A stretch of DNA of 64,000 nucleotides from Peribacillus sp. FSL P2-0133 (GTDB lineage: Bacteria; Bacillota; Bacilli; Bacillales; DSM-1321): NCBI RefSeq assembly GCF_037975445.1, contig NZ_CP150254.1:3222001-3286000 (forward strand), given 5' to 3'. Position 1 is the first letter of the stretch. Every line of letters starts with the position of its first letter. The notes below the pieces were generated by a model that worked only from the letters and a program-made list of their open reading frames with translations, searched no databases and was not told the DNA's origin. A program made the position numbers and the translations under genes. This document shows positions 26,769 through 36,176 of the stretch, piece by piece.

Positions 26769-26842
26769 GAATTTAATCGCATACCATGCTTTTTGCATCA
26801 GCGAAAATACGGTCGCGAGATTAATGGATAGTTTTTAGGAAA

Positions 26843-27118
26843 CTACTTAGTTTGAACTAAGACAATTTCGTCAATAATCGGAATCTCTCTTTTTAATAAA
26901 GATAAGAGAGTTTCTTCAATTATATTGTCGATTTCACAAACCGTTATTGCTTCACCATTGATTTTGGAACGTTCATTGGCCATTCGGGCTATATTGAACC
27001 CTTTTTGATAAAGAATATCCGATAATTCGGCAATAACCCCCTTTTGGTCGGAATGACGGATCACAAGTGTTGGCCGTTCTCCTGAAAATTTTAATTGAAG
27101 TAAAGTAGCAGTACAATA
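26843..27118 (-). pseudogene. sdaAB: ACT-domain remnant of L-serine dehydratase beta subunit
   Basis: A frame on the minus strand encodes FSGERPTLVIRHSDQKGVIA followed by YQKGFNIARMANERSK and GEAITVCEID. This is the ACT domain at the C-terminus of SdaAB, where SG-PTLV--H-D-PGVIA and NIA-M---R----GEAL----E-D are characteristic. A stop codon precedes the segment and there is no start with a ribosome binding site, so the Fe-S/catalytic part is missing. It is interpreted as the 3' remnant of a lost gene, although the ACT frame itself is still intact. Confidence 0.6.
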
Positions 27119-27168
27119 AGCGGGGAGCTATAAAACAGTCATATATATAAGTATATGAAATAGGTTTT

Positions 27169-27729
27169 TCATAACCAGTGTTTTGGATACTGTCTTGTTT
27201 GAAATAAATTATTATAAATCATCGATATAAAAACTAATAATAAGGTACCTATTACAATCGGAATCAGGAATCCCCAACCAACTTGAGAATTGATCAAAAC
27301 AAGGGCACTAGCCGCTGCGGGAGGGTGAACGGTTTTTGTAAAAGTCATAATAATTAATACAATAGCCAGTACCAGACCGATAATGAATAGACTTTTACCG
27401 AAAATGCTCCAAATGATAAGGGCTGTTGTTGTAGAGATTATATGTCCTCCAATAACATTACGGGGTTGTGACAAGAGACTTTTATGCGCACCAAAAACAA
27501 TAACACAGCTCGCCCCAAGAGGAGCTAGTGCCATAGGATATCCTAAATAAACAGCTATAAAACTAATAATGATAATAGCAATGAGTCCACCTATAGCTGA
27601 AACAAAGGAATCCATATAATCAATTCTGTGTTTTTCTCTAGCTTCGCCCTTCATTTTCTTTAAATATGCTGTTAAACCAGTTGTTTGTTGATTACTCCAA
27701 CTTTTTTCAAGACTTTTTTCGAATTCCAT
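27169..27729 (-). CDS. HPP-family integral membrane protein
   Basis: A 186-residue membrane protein with about five helices and the HPP signature: APLGASCVIVFGAHKSLLSQ, then TVHPPAAASALVL. An N-terminal cytoplasmic stretch of about 45 residues carries Lys/Arg-rich KKMKGEAREKHRIDYMDSF. HPP proteins of plants and cyanobacteria have been linked to nitrite transport; the role in Bacilli is unproven. The ATG follows GTGAGGAAA. It is a single gene with a GTCGAC repeat operator candidate about 32 bp upstream. Confidence 0.88.
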   Translation of the reverse strand: MEFEKSLEKSWSNQQTTGLTAYLKKMKGEAREKHRIDYMDSFVSAIGGLIAIIIISFIAVYLGYPMALAPLGASCVIVFGAHKSLLSQPRNVIGGHIISTTTALIIWSIFGKSLFIIGLVLAIVLIIMTFTKTVHPPAAASALVLINSQVGWGFLIPIVIGTLLLVFISMIYNNLFQTRQYPKHWL

Positions 27730-27760
27730 AATTTATGTTTTCCTCACGTTTTCTAAGTAA

Positions 27761-27774
27761 GTCGACAAGTCGAC
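27761..27774. promoter_or_regulatory. Paired GTCGAC elements upstream of the HPP gene
   Basis: GTCGACAAGTCGAC contains two GTCGAC palindromes separated by two bases, 32-45 bp ahead of the HPP start codon. It is GC-rich against an AT-rich background, which suggests an operator. The regulator is unknown. Confidence 0.35.
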
Positions 27775-27909
27775 AGGGTTTTTATATATTGATATCTTAC
27801 AGGAAAACAATGAATTTTTAAATATATATCTGAATTTCCATTTTTGTTTTCTATAAAACAGTTAACAATCTCCCCTTAGTCTGTGAAGCTTTCATTATAG
27901 TTTGTTATT

Positions 27910-28446
27910 TTAGTGAGGATTTGCCATTATTAAAGAGTATAGATTAGTATCAAATGAAACATCATTCTGGTACATATAATTTCTCAATATCCCTTCTTTT
28001 TTGAAACCTAAATTTGTCAACAACTTATTGGATGCTTTATTTTCAATAAAAACAATTGCTCCAATACGAGTTAGGTCAAGCTCTTTAAAACCATAAGAAA
28101 TCACCTTACTGACAGCTTCTGTTGCATAACCGTTACCCCATTCATTTGGGAAAAGTGCATAGCTCAGTTCTGCTCTCTTATGTTCATGAAACCATTCTTG
28201 TAATCCAATTGTCCCAATGATGCCATCCTTCCCTTTCAATTCAATTCCCCATTTAATACCGCGTTTTTCATCGAAATCCTTTGAAAAATTCCTAATGATT
28301 TGCTTCACCTGATCTGTATTTGTTAATGGAGTTTGCCCATAATATCGTAATACCTCTGGATTGGAAAAGCATTTTAATATATTTAATGCATCACCCTCCA
28401 CCAATTCTCTCAAGATTAACCGTTCTGTTTCTAATATAGGAAACAT
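27910..28446 (-). CDS. GNAT-family N-acetyltransferase (RimJ/RimL type)
   Basis: A 178-residue acetyltransferase beginning ETERLILRELVEGDA, the standard RimJ/RimL opening. The acetyl-CoA pyrophosphate-binding segment is NEWGNGYATEAVSKVISYGF (about 120-140), followed by RIGAIVFIENKASNKLLTNLGF. It transfers an acetyl group to an amine, either a ribosomal protein N-terminus or a small molecule. The ATG follows AAGGGAGTGG. It stands alone, so the substrate cannot be inferred from neighbours. Confidence 0.92.
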   Translation of the reverse strand: MFPILETERLILRELVEGDALNILKCFSNPEVLRYYGQTPLTNTDQVKQIIRNFSKDFDEKRGIKWGIELKGKDGIIGTIGLQEWFHEHKRAELSYALFPNEWGNGYATEAVSKVISYGFKELDLTRIGAIVFIENKASNKLLTNLGFKKEGILRNYMYQNDVSFDTNLYSLIMANPH

Positions 28447-28584
28447 TTTTCCACTCCCTTTGCTTAAAATTAGATTCCTCTTAAAAAATCTTGGCCTATT
28501 TCTTTCAGAGGCTCACCTCAATAAATTTATGGCGCAACCCCCGTACGTATTACCCTGACTACTGATATATCAGACTTCCATTTT

Positions 28585-28617
28585 AAAAAAGGTCAACCAG
28601 TATAAACCGGTTAACCT
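28585..28617 (-). terminator. Terminator of the alcohol dehydrogenase-like gene
   Basis: On the minus strand GGTTAACCGGT pairs with ACTGGTTGACC (two G-U pairs) around a short loop and is followed by TTTTTTAAAA. The stem is imperfect when read as plus-strand RNA, so it acts on the minus strand. Confidence 0.75.
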
Positions 28618-28676
28618 TATAATTAGAACACACCCTTTAGCTTTTTAAGAGCTTGTTTATTATCTTGTATCATTTA

Positions 28677-29663
28677 TTAGGATTTGCTGTTATGTTCGAT
28701 TGTTATCACGACATTCCCCTTCTTGTGTCCTTTCTCTACATATGTATGGGCTTGAACTATTTCTTCAAACGCATAATATCTGTCAATGACGACTTTTAAC
28801 TTCCCCGCTTCAACAAGTTCATTGAGGAAGTTTAGAGCTTCAGGGGTTTCAGGTGAATTTTGACTCAATATCAGCTTTTTGCTGGTTGTCAATTTAGTCC
28901 ATAGCATTCGAACACCGGGTACCGGTACGGTGACATTTAGATAGGTTCCGTCCTTTTTCAGCGATTTCATACAAGCTGAAAAAGGACTCTTGTTTACCGC
29001 TTCAAAGATAACATCATAAGTCTCACCATCTCTGGAAAAATCCTCTGAAGTGTAATCAATGACCTTATCGGCTCCAAGAGATTTTACCAATTCTACATTC
29101 GCGGTACTGCAAACCCCTGTAACTTTTGCTCCGAAATACTTGGCAATTTGTACTGCATAACTTCCGACACTTCCTGAAGCCCCATAGACAAGAACCTTTT
29201 GACCTCTCTGAATGTTAGCTTTTCTAAGATAAAACAATGCTGTACGTGCCCCAATTGGAATGGCTGCGGCTTCCTCAAAAGATAAATTAATAGGTTTAAT
29301 GGAAACTGGCCCGTCTTCAGGCAAGCACTTATACTCGGCATAAGCACCATAACCGACTTGGGAAGCTGCAAAAACCTGGTCACCTGCTTTAAACAACTTG
29401 ACATCTTCTCCTACTGACTCAACTTCCCCAGATAACTCCAAACCCAATATGGATTTCTTTGGACGCCTTAACCCCATTATTATCCGAGCAGGCAGCCAAA
29501 CAGAGAGGGGAACTGTAAAGCTCCGTGACCGAATATCCCCCATTGTTACCGTTGTCGCTTTCACTTTTACCAGTATTTCATTCTCCTTAGGAGCAGGTTT
29601 TTCTACCTCTTTCAGTTGAAGAACGTCGGGGGGACCGTACTTGGTGTACACAATTGCTTTCAT
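28677..29663 (-). CDS. NAD(P)-dependent alcohol dehydrogenase/quinone reductase family protein (MDR)
   Basis: A 328-residue medium-chain dehydrogenase/reductase. The GroES-like N-terminal half includes [19 protein letters not shown] and [15 protein letters not shown]. The Rossmann half carries [30 protein letters not shown] (split around about 150-178) and the substrate loop [13 protein letters not shown]. The structural zinc cysteines are absent, placing it with quinone oxidoreductase-like MDR enzymes. The ATG follows GGAGGTGG. It probably reduces an alpha,beta-unsaturated carbonyl or quinone with NADPH; the substrate is unknown. Confidence 0.93.
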   Translation of the reverse strand: MKAIVYTKYGPPDVLQLKEVEKPAPKENEILVKVKATTVTMGDIRSRSFTVPLSVWLPARIIMGLRRPKKSILGLELSGEVESVGEDVKLFKAGDQVFAASQVGYGAYAEYKCLPEDGPVSIKPINLSFEEAAAIPIGARTALFYLRKANIQRGQKVLVYGASGSVGSYAVQIAKYFGAKVTGVCSTANVELVKSLGADKVIDYTSEDFSRDGETYDVIFEAVNKSPFSACMKSLKKDGTYLNVTVPVPGVRMLWTKLTTSKKLILSQNSPETPEALNFLNELVEAGKLKVVIDRYYAFEEIVQAHTYVEKGHKKGNVVITIEHNSKS

Positions 29664-29834
29664 TTATCCACCTCCAATTCGTTATTTTCACTTAATATCT
29701 ACGAATCTTCAAAAACTGTATTTGAACAATACTGCTCCGCCGGATTTAAAATACTAAATCTAAACGCGTTTACATTAGCTTACTCTCCTTCATTTATCTT
29801 CATGCCTCTAATAAGAACTTCAGGATCGTGTAAC

Positions 29835-29984
29835 TTAAGTATTCCATCCTAACATCAGCGGGTATATAATATTTTTCGTTTCACCGACAAGAGGATGCAA
29901 TAATAGTCCATCAACGGATTCCAATGCAGTTTTTTGCAGGTATTCATTCACGGTCTCTTTTTTAAAAAAACTAAATAACGGCAA
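29835..29984 (-). CDS. Short ORF of unknown function
   Basis: A 49-codon frame starts at TTG 29984, with GGAG about 6 nt ahead, and runs to TAA. It encodes [20 protein letters not shown] followed by a Pro/Leu-rich end. I recognise no family. It sits in the 490-bp gap between two minus-strand genes. It could be a real small protein or the tail of a lost gene. Confidence 0.3.
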   Translation of the reverse strand: MPLFSFFKKETVNEYLQKTALESVDGLLLHPLVGETKNIIYPLMLGWNT

Positions 29985-30117
29985 ATGTTTCTCCTATTTC
30001 TCGATTATTTCATTAAGTGGATTCCTAAGTTGTATATGGTTATGTTTGTTATCCTTTTTAATTTCATTTTTGAAATTATATGAAATCATTATTGATTGAA
30101 CTCCACACCATTCTATT

Positions 30118-30156
30118 AAAAAAGCTATATGTCCTTGTGAAGACATATAGCTTTTT
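30118..30156 (-). terminator. Terminator of the ABC exporter gene
   Basis: AAAAAGCTATATGTC pairs with GACATATAGCTTTTT around an 8-nt loop, immediately after the ABC gene stop. T runs occur on both strands. Confidence 0.88.
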
Positions 30157-30157
30157 A

Positions 30158-31873
30158 TCATTTTTGAAATTGTAATTGATGCAGATTGGCAAAAATGCCC
30201 CCCTGCTTAAGTAAGTCATCGTGACCGCCCTCTTCAGCAATTCCTTCTTCCGTTACTACCACGATTTTGTCAGCGTTTCGAATGGTTGCCAAACGGTGTG
30301 CGATGATTAACGTAGTTCTGTTTTCAGCTAGTTCAGTAAGAGCCTGCTGAATTATTCTTTCCGTTTCAGTATCGAGTGCAGAGGTTGCCTCATCGAGAAT
30401 TAATATTGGCGGATTTTTCAAAAACATCCTTGCTATTGCAATCCGTTGTTTTTGTCCTCCCGATAATTTCAAGCCGCGTTCACCTATTTGAGTCTCATAG
30501 CCTTCCGGAAGTCCTTCAATGAAAGTCTCCAAATGGGCTTTCCTTGCGGCTTCTTGAATTTGTTCATCCGATGCGTCAAGCATTCCGTACGCAATGTTCT
30601 CTTTTACAGTTCCTGTGAAAAGAAACACGTCTTGCTGGACAATGCCAATTTGTGAGCGCAATGACTTTTTCGTCATCTCACGAATATCAATTCCATCAAT
30701 GGAAATCGAGCCGGCATTAACATCATAAAATCGTGGGATCAATGAACATATGGTCGTTTTCCCGGCTCCTGAAGGCCCGACAAAAGCGATGGTTTCACCC
30801 GCTTTAACTGTTAGATCAATACCTTTTAAAACCGGCTTTTTATCTTCATAGTTAAAAGAAACGTCTCTAAAGGATATATCACCCAAAAGGGTGGTTACCT
30901 CTATTGCATCCTTTTTATCCACGACATCAGGAGCGACATCCAGAAGTTCCGTAAAACGCTTAAAGCCTGCCATCCCTTTTGGATAGAGTTCCATCAAAGC
31001 ACTGATTTTGTCGATTGGCTTAAATAATACGTTAACGTATAAGACGAATGCAACCAGTTCACCATAAGAGAGCTGCCCATGAAAAGTTAGCCAAGCTCCT
31101 ATCACCAACACGGCAAGGGTCATAAACCTCGTCATCATGTAAATGCCTGATAGGCTAAAGGACATTACTTTATATCCAAGAAGTTTCGCTTTACGGAATC
31201 TGCGATTATTAGTAGAAAATCTTTTCATTTCATATGTTTCATTAGTAAAGGATTGGACAACCCTCACCCCTGAAACGCTATCTTCCACACGGGCATTTAC
31301 ATCTGCAACCTCTGTATACATTTTCTTCCAGGCTTTATTCATCTTTAAATTACTTATGACAATTAATAAAACGAGGAACGGTAAAATACAAACCGATACA
31401 AGTGCCAATTTTACATTGATCGTCAACATAATCCAAAATGCACCTATAAAAGTCATGAAGGCAATGAATAAATCTTCGGGACCATGGTGAGCAAGTTCAC
31501 CAATATCGAACAGATCATTGGTTATGCGGCTCATGATATGGCCGGTTTTCGTGTTATCAAAAAAACGAAAAGATTGTTTTTGCACATGTTCAAATAATTC
31601 CTCACGCATATCAGTCTCAATATTGATACCTAATTTGTGACCCCAATACCCTACGATGAACTGTAAAAAGGTACTAATGATATAAAGGAGGAACAAACCG
31701 GCACTTACCGAAACAATTGCAGACCAATCGTCGCCAGGCAGCAGTGTATCTATAAACCACTGAACAGCTAGCGGAAATGCAAGTTCAAGTACAGCCACGA
31801 CCACTGCACTGAAGAAATCAATAATGAATAACCGCTTATGCGGCAGGTAATATGAAGCAAAACGTCGAATCAT
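30158..31873 (-). CDS. ABC exporter, fused membrane and ATPase domains (MdlB/MsbA type)
   Basis: A 571-residue half-transporter. The N-terminal six-helix ABC membrane domain spans about 1-300 (QSFRFFDNTKTGHIMSRITNDL is the coupling region). The ATPase domain carries Walker A GPSGAGKTT, the Q-loop IVQQDVFLF, signature LSGGQKQRIAIARM and Walker B ILILDEATSALD. The ATG at 31873 is 9 nt after AAAGGAG; the open frame extends 17 codons upstream without a ribosome site. It acts as a dimer exporting lipids, drugs or peptides. The plus-strand MFS transporter next to it is divergent. The substrate is unknown. Confidence 0.94.
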   Translation of the reverse strand: MIRRFASYYLPHKRLFIIDFFSAVVVAVLELAFPLAVQWFIDTLLPGDDWSAIVSVSAGLFLLYIISTFLQFIVGYWGHKLGINIETDMREELFEHVQKQSFRFFDNTKTGHIMSRITNDLFDIGELAHHGPEDLFIAFMTFIGAFWIMLTINVKLALVSVCILPFLVLLIVISNLKMNKAWKKMYTEVADVNARVEDSVSGVRVVQSFTNETYEMKRFSTNNRRFRKAKLLGYKVMSFSLSGIYMMTRFMTLAVLVIGAWLTFHGQLSYGELVAFVLYVNVLFKPIDKISALMELYPKGMAGFKRFTELLDVAPDVVDKKDAIEVTTLLGDISFRDVSFNYEDKKPVLKGIDLTVKAGETIAFVGPSGAGKTTICSLIPRFYDVNAGSISIDGIDIREMTKKSLRSQIGIVQQDVFLFTGTVKENIAYGMLDASDEQIQEAARKAHLETFIEGLPEGYETQIGERGLKLSGGQKQRIAIARMFLKNPPILILDEATSALDTETERIIQQALTELAENRTTLIIAHRLATIRNADKIVVVTEEGIAEEGGHDDLLKQGGIFANLHQLQFQK

Positions 31874-32092
31874 CAAATTTTTCTCCTTTTTTACATATAT
31901 TAAGGAGTATAATTCCATATTCAATATTCAGCAAGCATTTCAGAACCCCCATTTTCATATTATGGTAAAATCATCTATATAAAACAGCCCAACCCGGCTC
32001 ATGCAATCTATTAAATGAAGGAGTGAATACAGTGTAAAAAAATAACCATTCTAAATATCCATGAACTTTATTTTCGTAAAAGGATGGTATTC

Positions 32093-33334
32093 ATGAAAAA
32101 CACATCGTTTCGATGCCTTTGGATTGGTCAGGCGTTTGCAAATCTAGGGGATATATTTTATGTAGTCGGGTTGATTTCACTATTATATACCTTGACGGGC
32201 TCTGCCTTTTATTTGAGTTTACTACCGTTCACGACAACGATTTTTCGGTTTATCAGCAGTTTACTTGCCCCCCTTGTCATCGACAGGTTTCCTTTAAAAA
32301 GAATCCTTGTACAATCTCAATGGTGGAAAACTATCTTACTCGTTTGCCTAGGAATCTATATAACAAGTTTCAATCATGGTTTTTCTGTTGCCGTCATTTT
32401 CTTCATTGCCGTGATTTCATTATTGGATGGAGTCGCTGCCCCGGTCAGTGCAGCTTTGGTTCCTCAATTAGTTCCAAAAGAAGAACGGATGAAAGCGAAT
32501 GGTTTCTTGAATGTGATCACCCAGACCATCTTTGTAGCAGGATGGCCACTTGGTTCCGTCTTATTGATAAGCACCAACAGCAGTTTCATTATTTGGCTTT
32601 CGGTCATGCTTTTTGCCGTTTCAACGATCTATACAGTGAGAATCGTAGTCCCGGAACATACGACGGACTCTGTTGCCCCGTCAAACTGGGGTTCCATTAA
32701 ATCCGGATGGGTTGCGATTCGCCAAATTCCAACTATCCGTACACTCATTTCCATTGATTTTATAACTACTTTAGCTTCAAGCGTGTGGGTGGCTGCCGTG
32801 ATCTATATATATGTAGAACAGAACCTGCAACTGGGTGAGGAGTGGTGGGGATACATTAACACTAGCTACTTTGTCGGCATGATTGTCAGTGGATTGATCG
32901 TCATCCGTTTTGCCAAGGTACTGGAAAAATATATTGGATTCTTCATCACTTTCGGGCTATTTCTCAGTTCACTGCTGACCCTGCTTTTTGGAACTACCAG
33001 TATTCCTGCTTTGGCTTTGCTGCTGGCATGCCTGTACGGTCTCCCAGAACAAATCCGGGAAGTGATCTACACCAAACTATTTCAAGACCATGCTTCGGAA
33101 AAGACTCTTGCAAAAATTTATGCCGTTTGGGGAGCGGTCATCAATCTTACATTTGCCGGCTCTGTTTTACTATTAGGCTATATAACAGAAACATACAGTG
33201 TCAAAGCAACGTTCCAATTTTCTTCCACCCTGATATTCCTTGCCTTTCTTTATGCAACGTTTAAAAGAAAGGACCTACAAGGGGAAAAATGTGATCAATC
33301 ACTGTCAAGTCAGTCATCTAATATTCCTAGATGA
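32093..33334 (+). CDS. Major facilitator superfamily transporter (macrolide-efflux-like)
   Basis: A 413-residue protein with about twelve membrane helices and the MFS opening FRCLWIGQAFANLGDIFYVVG followed by LAPLVIDRFPLKRILVQSQ, the A-motif region. It resembles the MefA-type efflux group common in Bacilli. The ATG at 32093 is favoured because AAAGGATGG lies just ahead; the ATG at 32084 falls within that site. It is a single-gene unit with a strong terminator. Its substrate is unknown; drug resistance cannot be claimed from the sequence. Confidence 0.9.
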   Translation: MKNTSFRCLWIGQAFANLGDIFYVVGLISLLYTLTGSAFYLSLLPFTTTIFRFISSLLAPLVIDRFPLKRILVQSQWWKTILLVCLGIYITSFNHGFSVAVIFFIAVISLLDGVAAPVSAALVPQLVPKEERMKANGFLNVITQTIFVAGWPLGSVLLISTNSSFIIWLSVMLFAVSTIYTVRIVVPEHTTDSVAPSNWGSIKSGWVAIRQIPTIRTLISIDFITTLASSVWVAAVIYIYVEQNLQLGEEWWGYINTSYFVGMIVSGLIVIRFAKVLEKYIGFFITFGLFLSSLLTLLFGTTSIPALALLLACLYGLPEQIREVIYTKLFQDHASEKTLAKIYAVWGAVINLTFAGSVLLLGYITETYSVKATFQFSSTLIFLAFLYATFKRKDLQGEKCDQSLSSQSSNIPR

Positions 33335-33351
33335 TGCATTCCTTTCGATTC

Positions 33352-33396
33352 ACATAAAAAAGGAGCCTTGGTTTTCAATGGCTCCTTTTTTATGTT
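33352..33396 (+). terminator. Terminator of the MFS gene
   Basis: ACATAAAAAAGGAGCC pairs with GGCTCCTTTTTTATGT around a 12-nt loop, about 20 bp after the stop. It is symmetrical enough to act on both strands. Confidence 0.88.
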
Positions 33397-33534
33397 TCAA
33401 GGGCCCGTCGAAGAATAATGTCGCTCTTTAAAATATTGCTCGGAGTGATTGGCTTGCCCCTGATAAAAGCTGCACAACCAAACAAGGGAAAAAAATATAT
33501 AACGCTTCTTTTCACCTCCTGGCACCCATTCATT

Positions 33535-34797
33535 CTATTTGATAATCCAGATATTCTTATCTAAAAACTCCCAATTCTGAGGGAATTCCAAACCAATCTG
33601 CCAATAAGTTGCACCTATAAGTTCATATGCATCAATCATTTCATATTTTGCGCTTATCGATCGAATATCTTCAAACCAAACGACATGGTTCGAATTCTCT
33701 CTTCGATAAGAATAGGTAGGGGACGCTGCTGAAGTGTCAAAAGTTATTTCAGAGCCAGTTGCAATGGCAAGATTTTGGGCATTTTGAGCTGATAAAGCTT
33801 TAGTCTCGTGGCTTGGTACTATCCAATCGTATCCATACATAGGAAAAGCTGACTGCAGTTTATACTCAGGTATAGTCGACAATGCATAACGAAGAACCTC
33901 GCCCATCCACCAAAGTGGGGAAATGGGTTCAGGCGGTCCAGTTGGATACCCATAGTCAATGGTCATCACGGCAACAAGGTCGGCTGCCTCTCCGATTCCC
34001 CGATAATCATGCCCACCTACAATTCGATTATCAGGATTATCCGCTGTTTTTGCATGTACGTTCACATGCAGGATCAGTTCGTTCAACCCCTCCTTTAATT
34101 CTTTTAAAAAAAGTACATAATCGGAACGCCTGGCAGGTGGGATGAATTCGATGTCCATACTGACACCGGCATAGCCTTTCTCCGTAACGAAATTCAGCAT
34201 ACTATTGATTAAATTCGCTCTATATACTGAACTAGCAAGGACATCGCCAGCCAAATCCGCATCAAAATCACCACCTTGGAAGTTCCGGATCATCAGTAGC
34301 GGCTTCACCCCTGTCTGCTCGCATTTCGCAATAAGGGGGAGATCATCACCATCAACGTATGCATTTCCTTCCCTTGTAAACGAATAAGCTACAATGGCTA
34401 AATAGGATAGTTTATCACCATTCTGCTCAAGTGTTTCAAACACTACTCCACCTGAAGTAGGGAAAGCAAAACCCAGCGTAATCAATTGATTTTTGTAAGG
34501 AGACGGAATTAAAATTTCCGTACCGACTTTTAACGAGTTTGCAACGATTCCTGGATTGGCCTCCATGATTTCCGCTGCACTCGTACCAAAACGACTGCCG
34601 ATTCTAGTAAGGGTATCCTGACTTTTAATTAGATACCTCCGATTCACCGCTTTTTCATTAGGTATATACAATGCCAGGCCAGGGACCAAAGTTGTTGATT
34701 CCAATCCGTTTACTTCAATTATCCTCGATGGGTCAACTTTATTTTTCGTGGCAATTTCCCAAAGACTGTCACCTTTTTGCACAATAATGATCGTCAT
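33535..34797 (-). CDS. LysM-GH18 spore-type peptidoglycan hydrolase (YaaH/SleL-like)
   Basis: A 420-residue protein with two N-terminal LysM modules (about 2-46: VQKGDSLWEIATKNKVDPSRI; about 52-97: YLIKSQDTLTRIGSRFGTSA) and a glycoside hydrolase 18 domain (about 105-420). The catalytic motif appears as YAGVSMDIEFIPP (Glu near 217), and TYWQIGLEFP ends the barrel. No signal peptide is visible, as in YaaH and SleL, which are placed in the spore coat/cortex and cleave cortex peptidoglycan. A spore role is inferred from this architecture. The ATG follows a GGAGGG site. Confidence 0.92.
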   Translation of the reverse strand: MTIIIVQKGDSLWEIATKNKVDPSRIIEVNGLESTTLVPGLALYIPNEKAVNRRYLIKSQDTLTRIGSRFGTSAAEIMEANPGIVANSLKVGTEILIPSPYKNQLITLGFAFPTSGGVVFETLEQNGDKLSYLAIVAYSFTREGNAYVDGDDLPLIAKCEQTGVKPLLMIRNFQGGDFDADLAGDVLASSVYRANLINSMLNFVTEKGYAGVSMDIEFIPPARRSDYVLFLKELKEGLNELILHVNVHAKTADNPDNRIVGGHDYRGIGEAADLVAVMTIDYGYPTGPPEPISPLWWMGEVLRYALSTIPEYKLQSAFPMYGYDWIVPSHETKALSAQNAQNLAIATGSEITFDTSAASPTYSYRRENSNHVVWFEDIRSISAKYEMIDAYELIGATYWQIGLEFPQNWEFLDKNIWIIK

Positions 34798-34928
34798 TTA
34801 AAGCCCTCCAAACTCCCTCCAAAAAAGTTTATGTCATTCAGGTAATTGGATAGAACGCATTATCACATTTCCTAATGATGATATCCTGGTTTTTTAGACT
34901 TTATTTTAAATGGGAATGAAGGATCACA

Positions 34929-34957
34929 AAAAAAAGAGGCTGTCCTAAGGGACAACC
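34929..34957 (-). terminator. Terminator of the YueD-like gene
   Basis: On the minus strand GGTTGTCC pairs with GGACAGCC (one G-U) around a short loop, followed by TCTTTTTTTT, about 50 bp after the stop. Confidence 0.75.
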
Positions 34958-35006
34958 CCACTCTATAAGCCATCAGTTGATTTTTCGTTTCACATACTCC
35001 CATACA

Positions 35007-35756
35007 TCAAAGTAAATTCTTAATATCGTAGAACTTCCCATTCTCCAAATCTTCCGCTTCAAGAAGCTGCAAAAGTTTATCTGCCACAAATTCGGGGCTT
35101 CTTAACATGCCATTTTCTTTATATTCATGAAATTTGTCTCGATCCGAAAAGTCCCGTTCGTCTGCTGACCGGATTGTCCCTTGCATCTCCGTATCCATTA
35201 CACCTGGTGAAAAAGAGATGAGAGACGTAGGGAAAGATGTTTTATCCTGTTCCAACCCTGCAACCCGTGTGAACATTTCTAGCCCTGCCTTAGTGCTGCA
35301 ATAGGCTGACCAGCCATGATAAGGGTTTTTTGCTGCTCCTGAAGATATGTTGACCATTACCTTCTTTCTGTTCCAGTCCTTTGTCTGTTTAACGAATTCA
35401 TCAGCCAATACGATGGGTGCCATGAAATTCACCCGCATGATTGTTTCCAAATTTACTATACCAAGGTTTCCTACCGGCTTTATCGGTTCAATGACACCTG
35501 CATTGTTAATGAAATAAATGTCACTTGTTTCATCGACAGCAGCAAGAATCTCATTGACTAAGGAAGGTAACTTTTCAGTTTCATTCAAGTCCATCGAAAT
35601 ATATGTAAGTTTCGTCCCGGATCGGTCAGCCATCTGCTGCATTTCAGGATGGGCTGTACGGGAAACTAAGATGCAATGATCACTCGTTTGCAAACATCCT
35701 TTGGCGATGGCAGCCCCTAAACCTTTTGAAGCTCCTGTGATTATAAACGTTTTCAC
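35007..35756 (-). CDS. yueD: Short-chain dehydrogenase, benzil/sepiapterin reductase-like (YueD)
   Basis: A 249-residue classical SDR. The cofactor motif TGASKGLGAAIA is at about 8-19 and the catalytic set is Ser in NISSGAAKNPYHGWSAYCSTKAG, with Tyr and Lys in YCSTK (about 155-159). The sequence resembles YueD, the (S)-benzoin-forming benzil reductase of Bacillus, and sepiapterin reductases. The start is GTG after GGGGGAAA. It is a monocistronic gene with a terminator at 34929. NADPH preference is typical of the group. Confidence 0.88.
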   Translation of the reverse strand: MKTFIITGASKGLGAAIAKGCLQTSDHCILVSRTAHPEMQQMADRSGTKLTYISMDLNETEKLPSLVNEILAAVDETSDIYFINNAGVIEPIKPVGNLGIVNLETIMRVNFMAPIVLADEFVKQTKDWNRKKVMVNISSGAAKNPYHGWSAYCSTKAGLEMFTRVAGLEQDKTSFPTSLISFSPGVMDTEMQGTIRSADERDFSDRDKFHEYKENGMLRSPEFVADKLLQLLEAEDLENGKFYDIKNLL

Positions 35757-35956
35757 GGCATTTCCCCCTTTTATGGATATAAACTATTGTACCAAAATGG
35801 AGTCCGGAATGGTCTCCTGCCGAATTCCTTTCACTATTTTTACCGAGGAGATGATTACTATAATTTTAAAACAGTCTTGGTTATACTCCGTGATTTTTTT
35901 CATTTATATGAAATAAATCCTCACTGGATTTAAGAAATTCGTGACACTCCTGCCGA

Positions 35957-36060
35957 AAACTGGCTAGCCGAGACCCCGGTGACGCTTGCTTTGATGAGGC
36001 TTGGCAAACATTCGGCGGAAAGGAAGCGGATTTCTGAAATCATAGCTAGAACTTTTTTGA
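35957..36060 (+). repeat. Dispersed intergenic repeat, copy B
   Basis: This block shares CTAGCCGAGACCC, GAGGCTTGGCA and GGATTTCTGAAA, in order and spacing, with the minus strand of 18266-18355. It lies immediately beyond the cls terminator region and carries no convincing gene. Short ORFs across it are accidental. Confidence 0.6.
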
Positions 36061-36087
36061 GGGTTTGTAAAATTTTGAACGTTTTTC

Positions 36088-36137
36088 AAAAAAAAAAAAC
36101 TGCAGGCAAACTCGCTTTTTACGAATTTGTCTACAGT
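36088..36137 (-). terminator. Terminator of cls
   Basis: On the minus strand ACTGTAGACAAA can pair with TTTGCCTGCAGT (one mismatch, one G-U), followed by twelve Ts. It lies about 40 bp after the cls stop. Confidence 0.7.
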
Positions 36138-36176
36138 CTGAGTGGCCCATATAGTAATGGTCCGCAACTTTAAAAA

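Noticed and set aside
29755..29774. Possible cre site before the MDR reductase gene
   Set aside because: The TAAACGCGTTTA palindrome fails the CcpA consensus at the position after the central CG; it was kept only as an unexplained palindrome.
32113..32700. 195-codon plus-strand frame inside the MFS gene
   Set aside because: It overlaps the MFS gene in another frame, is rich in Cys, His and Ser as typical of shifted frames, and has no start signal.
35964..36173. Short frames on both strands across the dispersed repeat and poly-A stretch
   Set aside because: They arise from the repeat and the cls terminator; no ribosome sites and no conserved protein features.
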